Assembly: GCF_019431375.1 (NCBI RefSeq)
Contig: NZ_CP080267.1
Coordinates: 3,684,540 to 3,748,539, forward strand
Length of the DNA: 64,000 nucleotides
Direction of reading: 5' to 3'
Source of the DNA: Alcanivorax sp.
Lineage (GTDB): Bacteria; Pseudomonadota; Gammaproteobacteria; Pseudomonadales; Alcanivoracaceae
The notes under the pieces are model-generated. The model ran no database searches, was not told where the DNA came from, and worked only from the letters and a program-made list of their open reading frames with translations. Every line of letters begins with the position of its first letter. Within the stretch, counting starts at the first letter, position 1. A program made the translations under genes and the position numbers. Shown here one piece after another: positions 42,910-51,207 of this stretch.

Positions 42910-44605
42910 CGCCTCGGGCTGCATGACAATACTCTTTCCCGGCATCTTTCTGGTGGCGGGGCTGGCGGTGATGTTCTTTGTGGGCCTCAAGCCGGTCTTT
43001 CAATACTGGCAGTCCGGTAGCTGGGACAGGGTGCCGGCCACAGTGCTTAGCAGTACCCTCAATCGCAGTTATTCCGACGGTTCCACCACCTACAGCGTCA
43101 GCGCCAACTACCGCTATGAGTATCAGGGGCGCCGCTATTCCAGTCATACCGTGAGTCAGTACGGCGGCAGCGATAACTTTGATGATTACTGGCAGCGCCT
43201 GGCCAGCCGGCTGGAATCCGCCCGCTCCCGGGGGCGCACCGTCATGGCCTGGGTCAACCCGGCCAATCCTTCCGAAGCCTATCTGGATCGTACCCTGCGC
43301 TGGGGCTCGCTGGTGTTTGGTCTGGCCTTTGGCGGTGTGTTTGCACTGGTGGGCGGTGGCCTGATGTTTCTGTTCAACCGGGGCAGCAAGGGCAAGGCGG
43401 ATCTGGCGGAAGGGGGCCAGTATTACAGCAAGGAAAAATCCGGGCACTGGTTCCTGGTGGGCTTTGGCGCCATTTTCATTCTGCTGCCGTCGCCGGCCTA
43501 TCTGGCGGTCTGGGACAAGGTCAGCCGCGGTGACTACGCGATTCTGATGGTGCTTTTGTTTCCCGCAGTCGGTGCCGGCATTGCCTACGCAGGCTGGAAA
43601 ATGCGCAGTAATTACCAGTTCTTCGGCCCCACACCTTTGCAGCTGGACCCGGAACCTGGCCATGCCGGTGGCCAGGTGGGCGGCTCCATCCACTTGGGCA
43701 AACCGCTGCCCCGGGAGACGGAGATGGCGGTGTGGCTGAGCTGCATCCGTGGCCGGGAAAGCGGCAGCGGCAAGGACCGCAAGACCGTGGAAGACATCCT
43801 CTGGCAGACCGACCAGCGCGCCCTGTGCCAGCCGGCCCAGCAGGGCAGCGATATCCTGTTCTGTTTCGATGTGCCGGCGGAGCAGCCGCCGTCCTCTGGC
43901 AGTGGCCGCAACTATATCTGCTGGCGGGTAGAGCTGGAGGGCATGGTGGAAGGCCGCAAGCTGAAACGCAGCTGGGATATCCCGGTGGTGGCCGGGCAGG
44001 GGGAAAGCCGTTTCCGTCTGCCGGAGTCCCACGTCATGGCTGACCAGCGCGAGCGACAGGTGGAGGCGCTGGAATCCGCCAATGAGCAGATCCGGGTGGA
44101 GCAGACCGGCCAGGGGCTGCATCTGGAAAGCCGCCCGGGCCGCCACCTGGGCATGAAGCTGGCGCTACTGGTGTTTGGTGGTATCTTCGCGGCCGTGGGC
44201 ACCGGGTTGTTTATCGCCGCTGCCAGCGAAGGGCTCATGCTGTATTTTATGGGTAGCATTTTCGGGCTTATCGGCTATGCCATTGTCGGCAGTACCGTGT
44301 TTACTCTGGGGCGTGGTCTGGATGTATGGATTCGCGGTGGTGAAGTGCGAAGCCTGCGTCGCTGGCTGGGCATGCCCCTTTTTACCCGCAAGGGGCAACT
44401 GCTGCGGGCGGAGCAGGTGGTGCTCAAGACCGGCATGAGCAGCACCACCAATGGCCGCCGGACCGAGTACATGACGCTGATCGCCGAGGTGGATGGCAAA
44501 AAGATCCGGCTGGCGGAGGGGATTGCCGGGCGAGAGGCCGGTGCGTGCTGCGCACCCTGCGACTGGTGTAGAATTCAGCGATACCACAACGACAAATCAC
44601 CGTAG
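42860..44605 (+). CDS. DUF3592 domain-containing membrane protein
   Basis: 581 aa. After a short N-terminus comes a membrane helix (about residues 22-45), then a DUF3592-type beta domain (WDRVPATVLSS ... YRYEYQGRRYSSHTV ... VMAWVNPANPSEAYLDR), two helices near 150-175 and 195-215, another at 225-245, a long soluble beta-rich region, and two helices near 435-480. Function unknown. GTG start with GGGGG about ten bases upstream, overlapping rrtA. The last 20 residues (after GIAGREAG) look atypical and Cys-rich. In the +1 frame the same DNA reads VLRTLRLV-stop, so a late frameshift is possible. Confidence 0.75.
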   Translation: MSNTAENAEQETQKDNNASGCMTILFPGIFLVAGLAVMFFVGLKPVFQYWQSGSWDRVPATVLSSTLNRSYSDGSTTYSVSANYRYEYQGRRYSSHTVSQYGGSDNFDDYWQRLASRLESARSRGRTVMAWVNPANPSEAYLDRTLRWGSLVFGLAFGGVFALVGGGLMFLFNRGSKGKADLAEGGQYYSKEKSGHWFLVGFGAIFILLPSPAYLAVWDKVSRGDYAILMVLLFPAVGAGIAYAGWKMRSNYQFFGPTPLQLDPEPGHAGGQVGGSIHLGKPLPRETEMAVWLSCIRGRESGSGKDRKTVEDILWQTDQRALCQPAQQGSDILFCFDVPAEQPPSSGSGRNYICWRVELEGMVEGRKLKRSWDIPVVAGQGESRFRLPESHVMADQRERQVEALESANEQIRVEQTGQGLHLESRPGRHLGMKLALLVFGGIFAAVGTGLFIAAASEGLMLYFMGSIFGLIGYAIVGSTVFTLGRGLDVWIRGGEVRSLRRWLGMPLFTRKGQLLRAEQVVLKTGMSSTTNGRRTEYMTLIAEVDGKKIRLAEGIAGREAGACCAPCDWCRIQRYHNDKSP

Positions 44606-44700
44606 GAGCCATGCTCGCGTGGCGAAGAGCCTTCAGGTTGGCAACCGCGTGGCAGGGAACTGGCCACCGTTGTTCGCCCTGCAAGCAGAGCTCCTACAGC
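44601..44700. repeat. REP-like inverted pair upstream of leuA
   Basis: CGTAGGAGCCATGCTCGCGTGGCG (44601-44624) and, inverted, TTCGCCCTGCAAGCAGAG-CTCCTACAG (44672-44699), about 50 bp apart. Same TAGGAGC-type family as at 47668, 51522 and, more distantly, 55182. Confidence 0.7.
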
Positions 44701-44740
44701 TCGGTGAGCTTGACCGCTCGCCTGCCAGAGAGAGACCCCG

Positions 44741-46288
44741 ATGAGCAAAGAACGCCTGATTATTTTCGATACCACCCTGCGCGATGGCGAGCAGAGCCCC
44801 GGCGCTACCATGGACCAGGACGAAAAGCTGCGTATCGCCAAGGCCCTGGAGCGCATGAAGGTGGATGTGATCGAAGCCGGCTTCGCCATCGCCAGCCAGG
44901 GGGATTTCCTGTCGGTGAAGGCCATTGCCGATACCGTGCGCGAATCCACCATCTGCTCCCTGGCCCGGGCCAAGGCGTCGGATATCGACCGGGCGGCGGA
45001 AGCGCTGGCCGGTGCCGAATCCGGCCGGATTCACACCTTCCTGGCCACCAGCCCGATTCATATGCAGCACAAGCTGAGGTTGGAACCGGATCAGGTGGTC
45101 GAGCACGCAGTGGCGGCGGTGAAGCACGCCCGCAATCACATGGGTGATGTGGAGTTTTCCTGCGAAGACGCCGGTCGCTCCGAGCTGGATTTCCTCTGCC
45201 GCATCATTGAAGCGGTGATCGACGCCGGCGCTACCACCATCAACATCCCCGACACGGTGGGCTATGCCATTCCCGAGCAGTTCGGTGACACCATCGGCAA
45301 GCTGCTCAGCCGAATCCCCAACGCCGACAAGGCGGTGTTCTCCGTGCATTGCCATAACGACCTGGGGCTGGCCGTGGCCAATTCCCTGGCGGCGGTGCAG
45401 GCCGGTGCCCGGCAGGTAGAGTGCACCATCAACGGTCTCGGTGAACGGGCCGGTAATGCCTCCCTGGAAGAGATCGTCATGGCGGTCCGCACCCGCCAGG
45501 ACCTGTTCAATGTGGATACCGGCATCAACGCCAAAGAAATCGTGCCCACCTCGAAAATGGTGTCGCAGATCACCGGCTTCCCGGTGCAGCCCAACAAGGC
45601 CATCGTCGGCGCCAACGCGTTCGCCCACGAGTCCGGCATCCACCAGGACGGGGTGCTCAAGCACCGGGAAACCTACGAGATCATGTCCGCCGAGGACGTG
45701 GGCTGGCACACCAACCGCATGGTGCTGGGCAAGCACTCCGGCCGTGCCGCCTTCCGTGCCCGTCTGGACGAGCTGGGCATCACCTTTGCCTCGGAAGCGG
45801 CCATGAACGAAGCCTTCCAGCGCTTCAAGGATCTGGCTGACAAGAAGCACGAAGTGTTCGACGAGGACCTGCAGGCCCTGGTCAGCGACACCAAGAAAGC
45901 CGCCGAGGAAGAACGTTTCAAACTGGTGCTGCTGGAAGCCACTGCGCGCACAGGTGAAACTCCGGAAGCGCGCATCGTGCTGACCATTGATGGTGAAGAG
46001 CGGGAAGCGACGTCCACCGGTGCCGGTCCGGTGGATGCGGCCTTCAAGGCCATCGAGATGCTGGCGGACAGCCACAGCATCCTGCAGCTGTACTCGGTGA
46101 ATGCCATCACCGCCGGCACCGACAGCCAGGGAGAGGTCACCGTGCGGTTGGAAAAAGGCGGCCGTATCGTCAACGGTCATGGTGCCGATGTGGATATCAT
46201 CACCGCCTCCGCCAAGGCCTACCTGAATGCACTAAACCATTTTGCGGCGGGCCTGGAACGGGCTCACCCGCAGGCGGCAGATGTATGA
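44741..46288 (+). CDS. leuA: 2-isopropylmalate synthase
   Basis: First committed step of leucine synthesis: acetyl-CoA plus 2-ketoisovalerate to 2-isopropylmalate. 515 aa, close to the type I enterobacterial enzyme (523 aa). The metal/catalytic motif is FDTTLRDGEQSPGA at the N-terminus, with HCHNDLGLAVANS and GLGERAGNASLEE in the barrel, and HESGIHQDG. The C-terminal LeuA dimer/regulatory domain (from about residue 390, ending in ITAGTDSQGEVTVRLE) should give leucine feedback inhibition. ATG with GAGAGAGA upstream. No other leu genes are adjacent. Confidence 0.95.
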   Translation: MSKERLIIFDTTLRDGEQSPGATMDQDEKLRIAKALERMKVDVIEAGFAIASQGDFLSVKAIADTVRESTICSLARAKASDIDRAAEALAGAESGRIHTFLATSPIHMQHKLRLEPDQVVEHAVAAVKHARNHMGDVEFSCEDAGRSELDFLCRIIEAVIDAGATTINIPDTVGYAIPEQFGDTIGKLLSRIPNADKAVFSVHCHNDLGLAVANSLAAVQAGARQVECTINGLGERAGNASLEEIVMAVRTRQDLFNVDTGINAKEIVPTSKMVSQITGFPVQPNKAIVGANAFAHESGIHQDGVLKHRETYEIMSAEDVGWHTNRMVLGKHSGRAAFRARLDELGITFASEAAMNEAFQRFKDLADKKHEVFDEDLQALVSDTKKAAEEERFKLVLLEATARTGETPEARIVLTIDGEEREATSTGAGPVDAAFKAIEMLADSHSILQLYSVNAITAGTDSQGEVTVRLEKGGRIVNGHGADVDIITASAKAYLNALNHFAAGLERAHPQAADV

Positions 46289-46294
46289 GTTTCT

Positions 46295-46387
46295 GGTCGG
46301 AGGTCGGTCGTCGGATGTCTGACGCCAAAATCCTGGCGGTCGGTCTGTTTTTGAGAGTCCGACTTCAGACTTCAGACGTTCGACCGG
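46295..46387. repeat. Inverted-arm heptamer element downstream of leuA (E7)
   Basis: Left arm 46295-46323 has GGTCGGA-GGTCGGT-CGTCGGA-TGTCTGA and right arm 46353-46387 has the inverted GTCCGAC-TTCAGAC-TTCAGAC-GTTCGAC. The heptamer consensus is nGTCnGA with a 30-bp centre, and it ends 13 bp before the next gene. Confidence 0.75.
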
Positions 46388-46400
46388 CGCGGAGCGCCCT

Positions 46401-47150
46401 ATGAATGAAGCCCAGCGACAACACTATCTGAAAGCCCTGGGGCTGACGCCCTGGGTGGCCAGGGCGCCATTGCCCGGTGCCGCGTCCTCGCCGTTGCTGG
46501 ACTGGGAGGACGAGGAAGAGCAGCCGGCAGCGCCGACATCACCCGCGCCTGTCCAGGACGCACCCGCCCCGGCCCCGCCGCAAACAGCTGCCCCGGTTGT
46601 CAGTGAGGCGCCGGTTCAGGAGGCCCCGCAGAGTCCGTCTCTGCCGAAAGCCGCCACCGATACTCCGCAACCCGCGCCAACCGCACCGGCAGCGGGCAAA
46701 GGCAAGGGTCTGACCTTTACCCTGGAAGCCCATCTGGGTGGTGATACCTGGTTGCTATGTGCCCAGGAAGACAGCCAGGCACCGGGACTGGGTCGGTTTG
46801 AAGCGCCACTGATGGCCAACCTGCTGGCCCTGTTTCAGGCACGCCCCCAGCGTCCGCGACGGTTCTTCTGTCCGCTGACCGACCAGCCCATGCCGGCAGC
46901 AGAAGCCTCTCAGGCCCTCTCGGCCTTTATTGCCGGCCTCTGTGAACAGGCGGGTGGAGAGCGCGTCCTGCTCTGCTTGCCGGAGGCGCTCAGTGAGGCG
47001 CTGTTTGATCAGCCCCGCTACCAGCCCTTCGAATTGGGCGGCCGCCACGCGTTGGTGGTCAGCAGCCTGGCAGAAATGCTGGCGGAGCCGGCGCAGCACA
47101 AGAAAGCCAGCTGGCAGGCCATGCAGGCAAATGGCTTCCATGGCGAGTGA
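46401..47150 (+). CDS. HolD-like protein (candidate DNA polymerase III psi subunit)
   Basis: 249 aa. The short N-terminal helix HYLKALGLTPWVARAPLPGA resembles the N-terminus of HolD (LQQLGITQW). A long Pro/Ala/Glu-rich linker (about residues 30-110) and a C-terminal alpha/beta domain follow, ending in FELGGRHALVVSSLAEMLAEP and KKASWQAM. It directly precedes rimI and overlaps it, exactly as holD precedes rimI in E. coli. Psi links chi and the clamp loader. The match is by position and weak sequence pattern only, and the linker makes it nearly twice the length of E. coli HolD (137 aa), so I treat the assignment as an inference. Confidence 0.55.
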   Translation: MNEAQRQHYLKALGLTPWVARAPLPGAASSPLLDWEDEEEQPAAPTSPAPVQDAPAPAPPQTAAPVVSEAPVQEAPQSPSLPKAATDTPQPAPTAPAAGKGKGLTFTLEAHLGGDTWLLCAQEDSQAPGLGRFEAPLMANLLALFQARPQRPRRFFCPLTDQPMPAAEASQALSAFIAGLCEQAGGERVLLCLPEALSEALFDQPRYQPFELGGRHALVVSSLAEMLAEPAQHKKASWQAMQANGFHGE

Positions 47151-47619
47151 GCCGACCCGCATGGCAACCATCCGCGCCATGGAGCTGGAAGATGTAGAAG
47201 CGGTGCTGGCCATCGAAACAGCCGCCCAGCTCACCCCCTGGAGCAGCACGCACTTTCGCGATTGCCTGGGCAACGCCAACTATCTGTGCCAGGTGGCCAC
47301 CGTGGACGATGTCCCGGTGGCCTTTCTGATCCTGTCGCGAATCCTCGACGAAACCCATGTTCTCAACATTGCCGTGGCGCCGGCCTGGCAGCGTCGCGGC
47401 ATCGCCCGGCGATTACTGCAACAGGCTCTGAGCGCTGCCCGGGCCGACGCCATGACCGTGGTCTATCTGGAAGTGCGGGAAAGCAATCAAAGCGCCCAGG
47501 CACTGTACCGCCAGCTGGGCTTTGAGGTCTGTGGCATGCGCAAGAATTATTACCGCAAGGGGGACGGGCACGAGAATGCGGTGTTGATGCAGTGCCTGCT
47601 TTCCGGCGGGCATAAATAA
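47140..47619 (+). CDS. rimI: Ribosomal protein bS18-alanine N-acetyltransferase
   Basis: 159-aa GNAT acetyltransferase. Acetyl-CoA-binding motif A is LNIAVAPAWQRRGIARRLL. Further family features are the strand and helix YLEVRESNQSAQALYRQLGF and the C-terminal RKNYYRKGDGHENAVLM, diagnostic of RimI. It acetylates the N-terminal alanine of S18. Two starts are possible, ATG 47140 (overlapping the previous gene by 11 bp) or ATG 47161 (152 aa); the second begins at the conserved MATIRAM block. The longer frame upstream belongs to the HolD-like gene region in another frame and is not used. Confidence 0.93.
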   Translation: MASEPTRMATIRAMELEDVEAVLAIETAAQLTPWSSTHFRDCLGNANYLCQVATVDDVPVAFLILSRILDETHVLNIAVAPAWQRRGIARRLLQQALSAARADAMTVVYLEVRESNQSAQALYRQLGFEVCGMRKNYYRKGDGHENAVLMQCLLSGGHK

Positions 47620-47622
47620 TTA

Positions 47623-47866
47623 TGCTACAAGCTACACTTGTGGGATTGGGGGGCTGTCTACAAAGCCGCTGTAGGAGCTATGCTTGCATGGCGAACCGCG
47701 CTTGCGCGGAAATCGACTCAGAGCTCGACAGGTCTAACCAAGCCCTACCAATCCAGTGCCACCCCAACCCCAATCGCCTGCAAGCAGGCTCCTACAAAAA
47801 ACGCGGGCAGGGCGTTATTCGATTAGCACGGCCCAGCCCGCATTGTAGCTTGAGGCTTGCAGCTTC
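47623..47866. repeat. Heptamer element enclosing a REP-like pair (E8)
   Basis: Outer arms GCTACAAGCTACACTTG (47624-47640) and the inverted GTAGCTTGAGGCTTGCAGCTT (47845-47865). Inside lies a REP-like inverted pair: GCTGTAGGAGC...TGCATGGCGAA (47668-47695) and TCGCCTGCAAGCAGG-CTCCTACA (47774-47796). The outer right arm abuts the stop codon of the lipoprotein gene. No gene is credible in this 250-bp gap. Confidence 0.72.
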
Positions 47867-47869
47867 CTT

Positions 47870-48289
47870 TTACTCCTGAATCGGCATCCAGCCGTTTTCC
47901 GAATCCCGGAAGGTAATTACCCGCTGCCGCTGGAAGGTATCCCCCTTCTTGAAATTGCCATGCTCCATGCGCAGGGCGCTGAGGGTCATGATCATGGCGA
48001 AGCGATCCATGCCGGACAGATCTTCATTCCCCTTGATCTTGTCGGTATAGCCGCTCAGATCTTCCCTGGCTTTCAGCTGATAATCCACTTCCAGGGTGTA
48101 GCGACCGTCGCCGTCATCGTAACCGTTGCGTTTTTCCACATCGGTCACCGCCAGCAGCCCGGACAGATGAGCGTTGTCCAGTTCTGCTTCCAGCGCTTTA
48201 CGGGCATCGCCGGCATCCGGAGTACGGCTGCAGGCCGCCAGCAGGGTGGCGAGGAGGAGGGCAGCAAAAGCGCGAAGATAAACAGACAT
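47870..48289 (-). CDS. Predicted lipoprotein, unknown function
   Basis: 139 aa. A lipoprotein signal peptide with lipobox LLAAC (Cys about residue 20) is followed by an acidic, mixed alpha/beta mature domain of about 118 residues (YTLEVDYQLKAREDLSG, QRQRVITFRDSENGWMP). The residue after Cys is Ser, favouring outer-membrane retention by the +2 rule. It is transcribed divergently from the next gene; its stop lies at the end of a heptamer arm. I do not recognise the family. Confidence 0.75.
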   Translation of the reverse strand: MSVYLRAFAALLLATLLAACSRTPDAGDARKALEAELDNAHLSGLLAVTDVEKRNGYDDGDGRYTLEVDYQLKAREDLSGYTDKIKGNEDLSGMDRFAMIMTLSALRMEHGNFKKGDTFQRQRVITFRDSENGWMPIQE

Positions 48290-48434
48290 GGTCGGGTATC
48301 CTTATGGTTCTGGAACCGACACTCTAGCACTGCTTTCGGTTCGCCCTGAAGTGCCGTGCTGGAAAGGTGGACACCCCGGGATAAATCCTCAAGGATACGG
48401 CTATCACGGATGACCTATTGCGAGGATCGAGCCT

Positions 48435-48770
48435 GTGTCAGAGAAGCTGTTTCGTCGACTGTTATTGCTGGTAGCCCTGAGCTTTTGTGTGGTGTTTGCG
48501 GTACTGATTATCCCGCCGCTGCTCGCCAACCCGGATATCATTGCGGCTGCTGCCGGCGGTTTTGTGAATCCCTTTGCCGCGGGCTACGCCACCGATGTGA
48601 TCCTGTGCTGGGTGGTGCTCGCCATCTGGGTGGTGTTCGAGCGCCAGCGCTACCAGATCCGCGGCGGCTGGCTGGCGCTGCTGCTGGGGGTGGTGCCCGG
48701 GGTGGCGGTGGGCTTTGCCCTCTATTTGCTGATGCGCCAGCGTCAACTCAAGGGCTCCGGTATCGTCTGA
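48435..48770 (+). CDS. DUF2834-like small membrane protein
   Basis: 111 aa with three hydrophobic helices (about residues 8-30, 52-68 and 78-98) and the segment NPFAAGYATDVILCWVVLAIWVV, which resembles DUF2834 proteins. GTG start. It sits about 80 bp upstream of prfC on the same strand. Function unknown. Confidence 0.7.
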   Translation: MSEKLFRRLLLLVALSFCVVFAVLIIPPLLANPDIIAAAAGGFVNPFAAGYATDVILCWVVLAIWVVFERQRYQIRGGWLALLLGVVPGVAVGFALYLLMRQRQLKGSGIV

Positions 48771-48851
48771 CAGGTTAGGGCTACCCGCTGATACGGCCCC
48801 GCAAGGCTGCTATACTCGCGCCTCGCAAATCTCCAGTCAGAGTCGGAACCC

Positions 48852-50435
48852 ATGAGCCTGCAAGACCAGGTGGCCAAGCGCCGCACCTTCGCGATCATCT
48901 CGCACCCGGACGCCGGTAAAACCACCATTACCGAAAAACTGCTGTTGTACGGCAACCTGATCCAGAGCGCGGGTACCGTGAAAGGCAAGAAGTCCGGCAA
49001 ACACGCCACCTCCGACTGGATGGAGATGGAGAAGGAGCGGGGCATTTCCGTGACCACCTCGGTGATGCAGTTCCCCTACAAGGGCGCTACCGTCAACTTG
49101 CTGGACACCCCTGGCCACGCCGACTTCTCCGAGGATACCTACCGCACCCTCACCGCCGTGGATTCGGCATTGATGGTAATCGACGCCGCCAAGGGCGTGG
49201 AGGAGCGGACCGTCAAGCTGATGGAGGTGTGCCGCCTGCGGGATACCCCGATCCTCACCTTCATCAACAAGCTGGACCGGGACGTGCGCGACGGCATTGA
49301 AGTGCTGGACGAAATCGAGGACGTGCTCAAGATCGAGTGTGCCCCGGTGACCTGGCCCATTGGTATGGGCAAGAGTTTCAAGGGCGTCTACAACCTGCTC
49401 ACCGACACCACCGTTCTCTACAAGACTGGCCAGGGCCACACCGTGCAGGACGTGCGCGAAGTGAAAGGGCTCGACAATCCTGAGCTGGACCAGGCCGTCG
49501 GCGCAGACTACGCGGAAGAGCTGCGAGAGACCCTGGAACTGGTGCAGGGCGCCAGCCACGAGTTCGATCTGGAGCGTTTCCTGGCCGGCAAGCTGACCCC
49601 GGTGTTTTTCGGTACTGCTCTGGGCAACTTCGGCGTCGACCATATGCTTGATGGCCTGGTGAACTGGGCGCCGCCGCCTCAGCCCCGGGACGCCACCGCA
49701 CGCACGGTGGCCGCCGACGAGCCCAAGATGACCGGCTTCGTGTTCAAGATCCAGGCGAATATGGACCCGCGTCACCGTGACCGCATTGCCTTCATGCGTA
49801 TTTGTTCCGGCAAATACCACAAGGGCATCAAGCTCAAGCAGGTGCGTACCGGCAAGGACGTGCGCATCCCCGATGCACTGACCTTCCTGGCCGGTGAGCG
49901 CGATAACGTAGACGAGGCCTTTTCCGGCGACATCATCGGCCTGCACAACCACGGCACCATCCAGATTGGTGACACCTTCACTGAAGGCGAAGAGCTGGCG
50001 TTCACCGGCATTCCCCACTTCGCTCCGGAACTGTTCCAGCGCGTGGTGCTCAACGATCCGCTGAAGAGCAAGCAGTTGCACAAGGGGCTGACCCAGCTGG
50101 CGGAAGAGGGTGCCACCCAGGTGTTCTTCCCGCTGCGCAACAACGACGTGATTCTCGGCGCTGTGGGTACCCTGCAGTTCGACGTGGTCGCGGCGCGCCT
50201 GAAAGGCGAGTACGGCGTGGACTGCCGCTATGAACCTGTGAGTGTGGCCACCGCCCGCTGGATCGAAGCCGACAGCGAAAAAGAGCTGGCGGCCTTTGAG
50301 CGCAAGGCCCACGACAACCTGTCCCGCGATGGCGCCGGGCACCTGACCTATCTGGCCCCGACCCGGGTCAACCTGCAACTGGCACAGGAGCGCCACCCGG
50401 AAATCCTGTTCCGCGAAACCCGCGAAATTTCATAG
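48852..50435 (+). CDS. prfC: Peptide chain release factor 3 (RF3)
   Basis: 527-aa translational GTPase that recycles RF1/RF2 from the ribosome. G motifs: G1 SHPDAGKTT, G2 ERGISVTTS, G3 LLDTPGHADFSEDTY, G4 FINKLDRD. Domains II and III follow with the RF3-typical GVYNLLTDTT and VGTLQFDVVAARLKGEYGVD. Length and N-terminus agree with E. coli RF3 (529 aa). ATG start; no partner gene in the operon. An inverted repeat lies after the stop. Confidence 0.96.
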   Translation: MSLQDQVAKRRTFAIISHPDAGKTTITEKLLLYGNLIQSAGTVKGKKSGKHATSDWMEMEKERGISVTTSVMQFPYKGATVNLLDTPGHADFSEDTYRTLTAVDSALMVIDAAKGVEERTVKLMEVCRLRDTPILTFINKLDRDVRDGIEVLDEIEDVLKIECAPVTWPIGMGKSFKGVYNLLTDTTVLYKTGQGHTVQDVREVKGLDNPELDQAVGADYAEELRETLELVQGASHEFDLERFLAGKLTPVFFGTALGNFGVDHMLDGLVNWAPPPQPRDATARTVAADEPKMTGFVFKIQANMDPRHRDRIAFMRICSGKYHKGIKLKQVRTGKDVRIPDALTFLAGERDNVDEAFSGDIIGLHNHGTIQIGDTFTEGEELAFTGIPHFAPELFQRVVLNDPLKSKQLHKGLTQLAEEGATQVFFPLRNNDVILGAVGTLQFDVVAARLKGEYGVDCRYEPVSVATARWIEADSEKELAAFERKAHDNLSRDGAGHLTYLAPTRVNLQLAQERHPEILFRETREIS

Positions 50436-50450
50436 CAACGCAGCAGGCGT

Positions 50451-50490
50451 ACACAACAATGCGAGTAAGACGAGCCTCGCGTTGTTGTGT
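50451..50490. terminator. Inverted repeat after prfC
   Basis: ACACAACAATGCGAG (50451-50465) and CTCGCGTTGTTGTGT (50476-50490) form a 15-bp stem with one G-T wobble and a 10-base loop. There is no U tract; possible 3'-end structure of prfC mRNA. Confidence 0.5.
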
Positions 50491-50655
50491 CGTATTCCCG
50501 TCAGTGATGGGTTTCGTGCATGAGAGGTAAATGCGCCGACTCAGCGGTCGCGATCCTTTTCACAAGCGGGTAAACTTCCTGACTTGTTTCGGCCCCGCCT
50601 CACAAGGGTACTGTCGGGACACAAGACCCTGGCTATCCGCCGGGGTTTTTATTGG
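50491..50655 (+). ncRNA. Candidate small RNA or leader ending in a terminator
   Basis: No coding region in this stretch, yet it ends in a convincing intrinsic terminator 150 bp before the next gene and well after the prfC 3' structure. The preceding 100 bases contain several GC-rich complementary blocks. A short non-coding transcript or an attenuated leader of the YjbR gene is possible. No known RNA family was recognised, and no clear promoter was found, so this is speculative. Confidence 0.3.
50626..50653 (+). terminator. Rho-independent terminator in the prfC-yjbR gap
   Basis: CCCTGGC (50627-50633) / GCCGGGG (50639-50645) stem with one wobble, 5-base loop, then TTTTTATT. The remaining 150 bp to the next gene contain a GC-rich stretch with no recognised site. 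Confidence 0.75.
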
Positions 50656-50806
50656 GCGCGAATCTGCCTGCCCGCCATAGGCGCTATGTGCAGGCTTCCC
50701 CCTGTGCTGCGGCGGTGAGCAGGGGGCGGTATCATGGCGAGTTATTGGGGCCGTCGACCCAGCCGGCCAATGTCGCAATAGCGGGTCAATAAGGAATGTC
50801 TCGATC

Positions 50807-51205
50807 ATGGATGTCAAAGCTGCGCAAGCGTATCTGTTGAGCAAGCCGGAAGCGCGCAAGGATTTCCCCTTCGGCCCGGATGTGGCGGTGATGAAGGTGC
50901 GGGACAAGATGTTTGCGACGCTGGGGGAAGAGCAGGGCGAAGGACGCATGAATCTCAAATGCGACCCGGACCAGGCCCTGGCGCTGCGGGATATTTTCGA
51001 GGCCGTGATCCCCGGCTACCACATGAACAAGAAACACTGGAATACCATCAAGCTGGATGGCTCCATCCCGGAGGGGGAAATCCAGCGCATGATCGACCAT
51101 TCCTATGCCCTGGTGGTGGGCGGCCTGCCGAAAAAAGTGCGCGAGGCCATGGCGGTAAGGCATGGTCGTGAGGCACTCTACGGACGACAGCAACAGGAGC
51201 ATTAA
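50807..51205 (+). CDS. MmcQ/YjbR family protein
   Basis: 132 aa. It matches the YjbR/MmcQ fold: N-terminal helix, FPFGPDVAVMKVRDKMFATL beta-hairpin, the basic MNLKCDPDQALALRD segment, GYHMNKKHWNTIKLDG, and a final helix with SYALVVGGLPKK. Family members are small cyclophilin-like/DNA-binding-like proteins without a settled role. ATG start preceded by AATAAGGAATG. It is followed two bases later by the next small gene, so they are probably co-transcribed. Confidence 0.85.
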   Translation: MDVKAAQAYLLSKPEARKDFPFGPDVAVMKVRDKMFATLGEEQGEGRMNLKCDPDQALALRDIFEAVIPGYHMNKKHWNTIKLDGSIPEGEIQRMIDHSYALVVGGLPKKVREAMAVRHGREALYGRQQQEH

Positions 51206-51207
51206 GA

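Noticed and set aside
42737..44146. 469-codon minus-strand frame opposite the DUF3592 gene
   Set aside because: Low-complexity His/Gln/Arg-rich composition typical of an antisense shadow; the plus-strand protein has coherent membrane helices and domain pattern.
44633..46180. 515-codon minus-strand frame opposite leuA
   Set aside because: Antisense of a clear LeuA with all catalytic motifs.
48837..50396. 519-codon minus-strand frame opposite prfC
   Set aside because: Antisense shadow of RF3, which has all G motifs.
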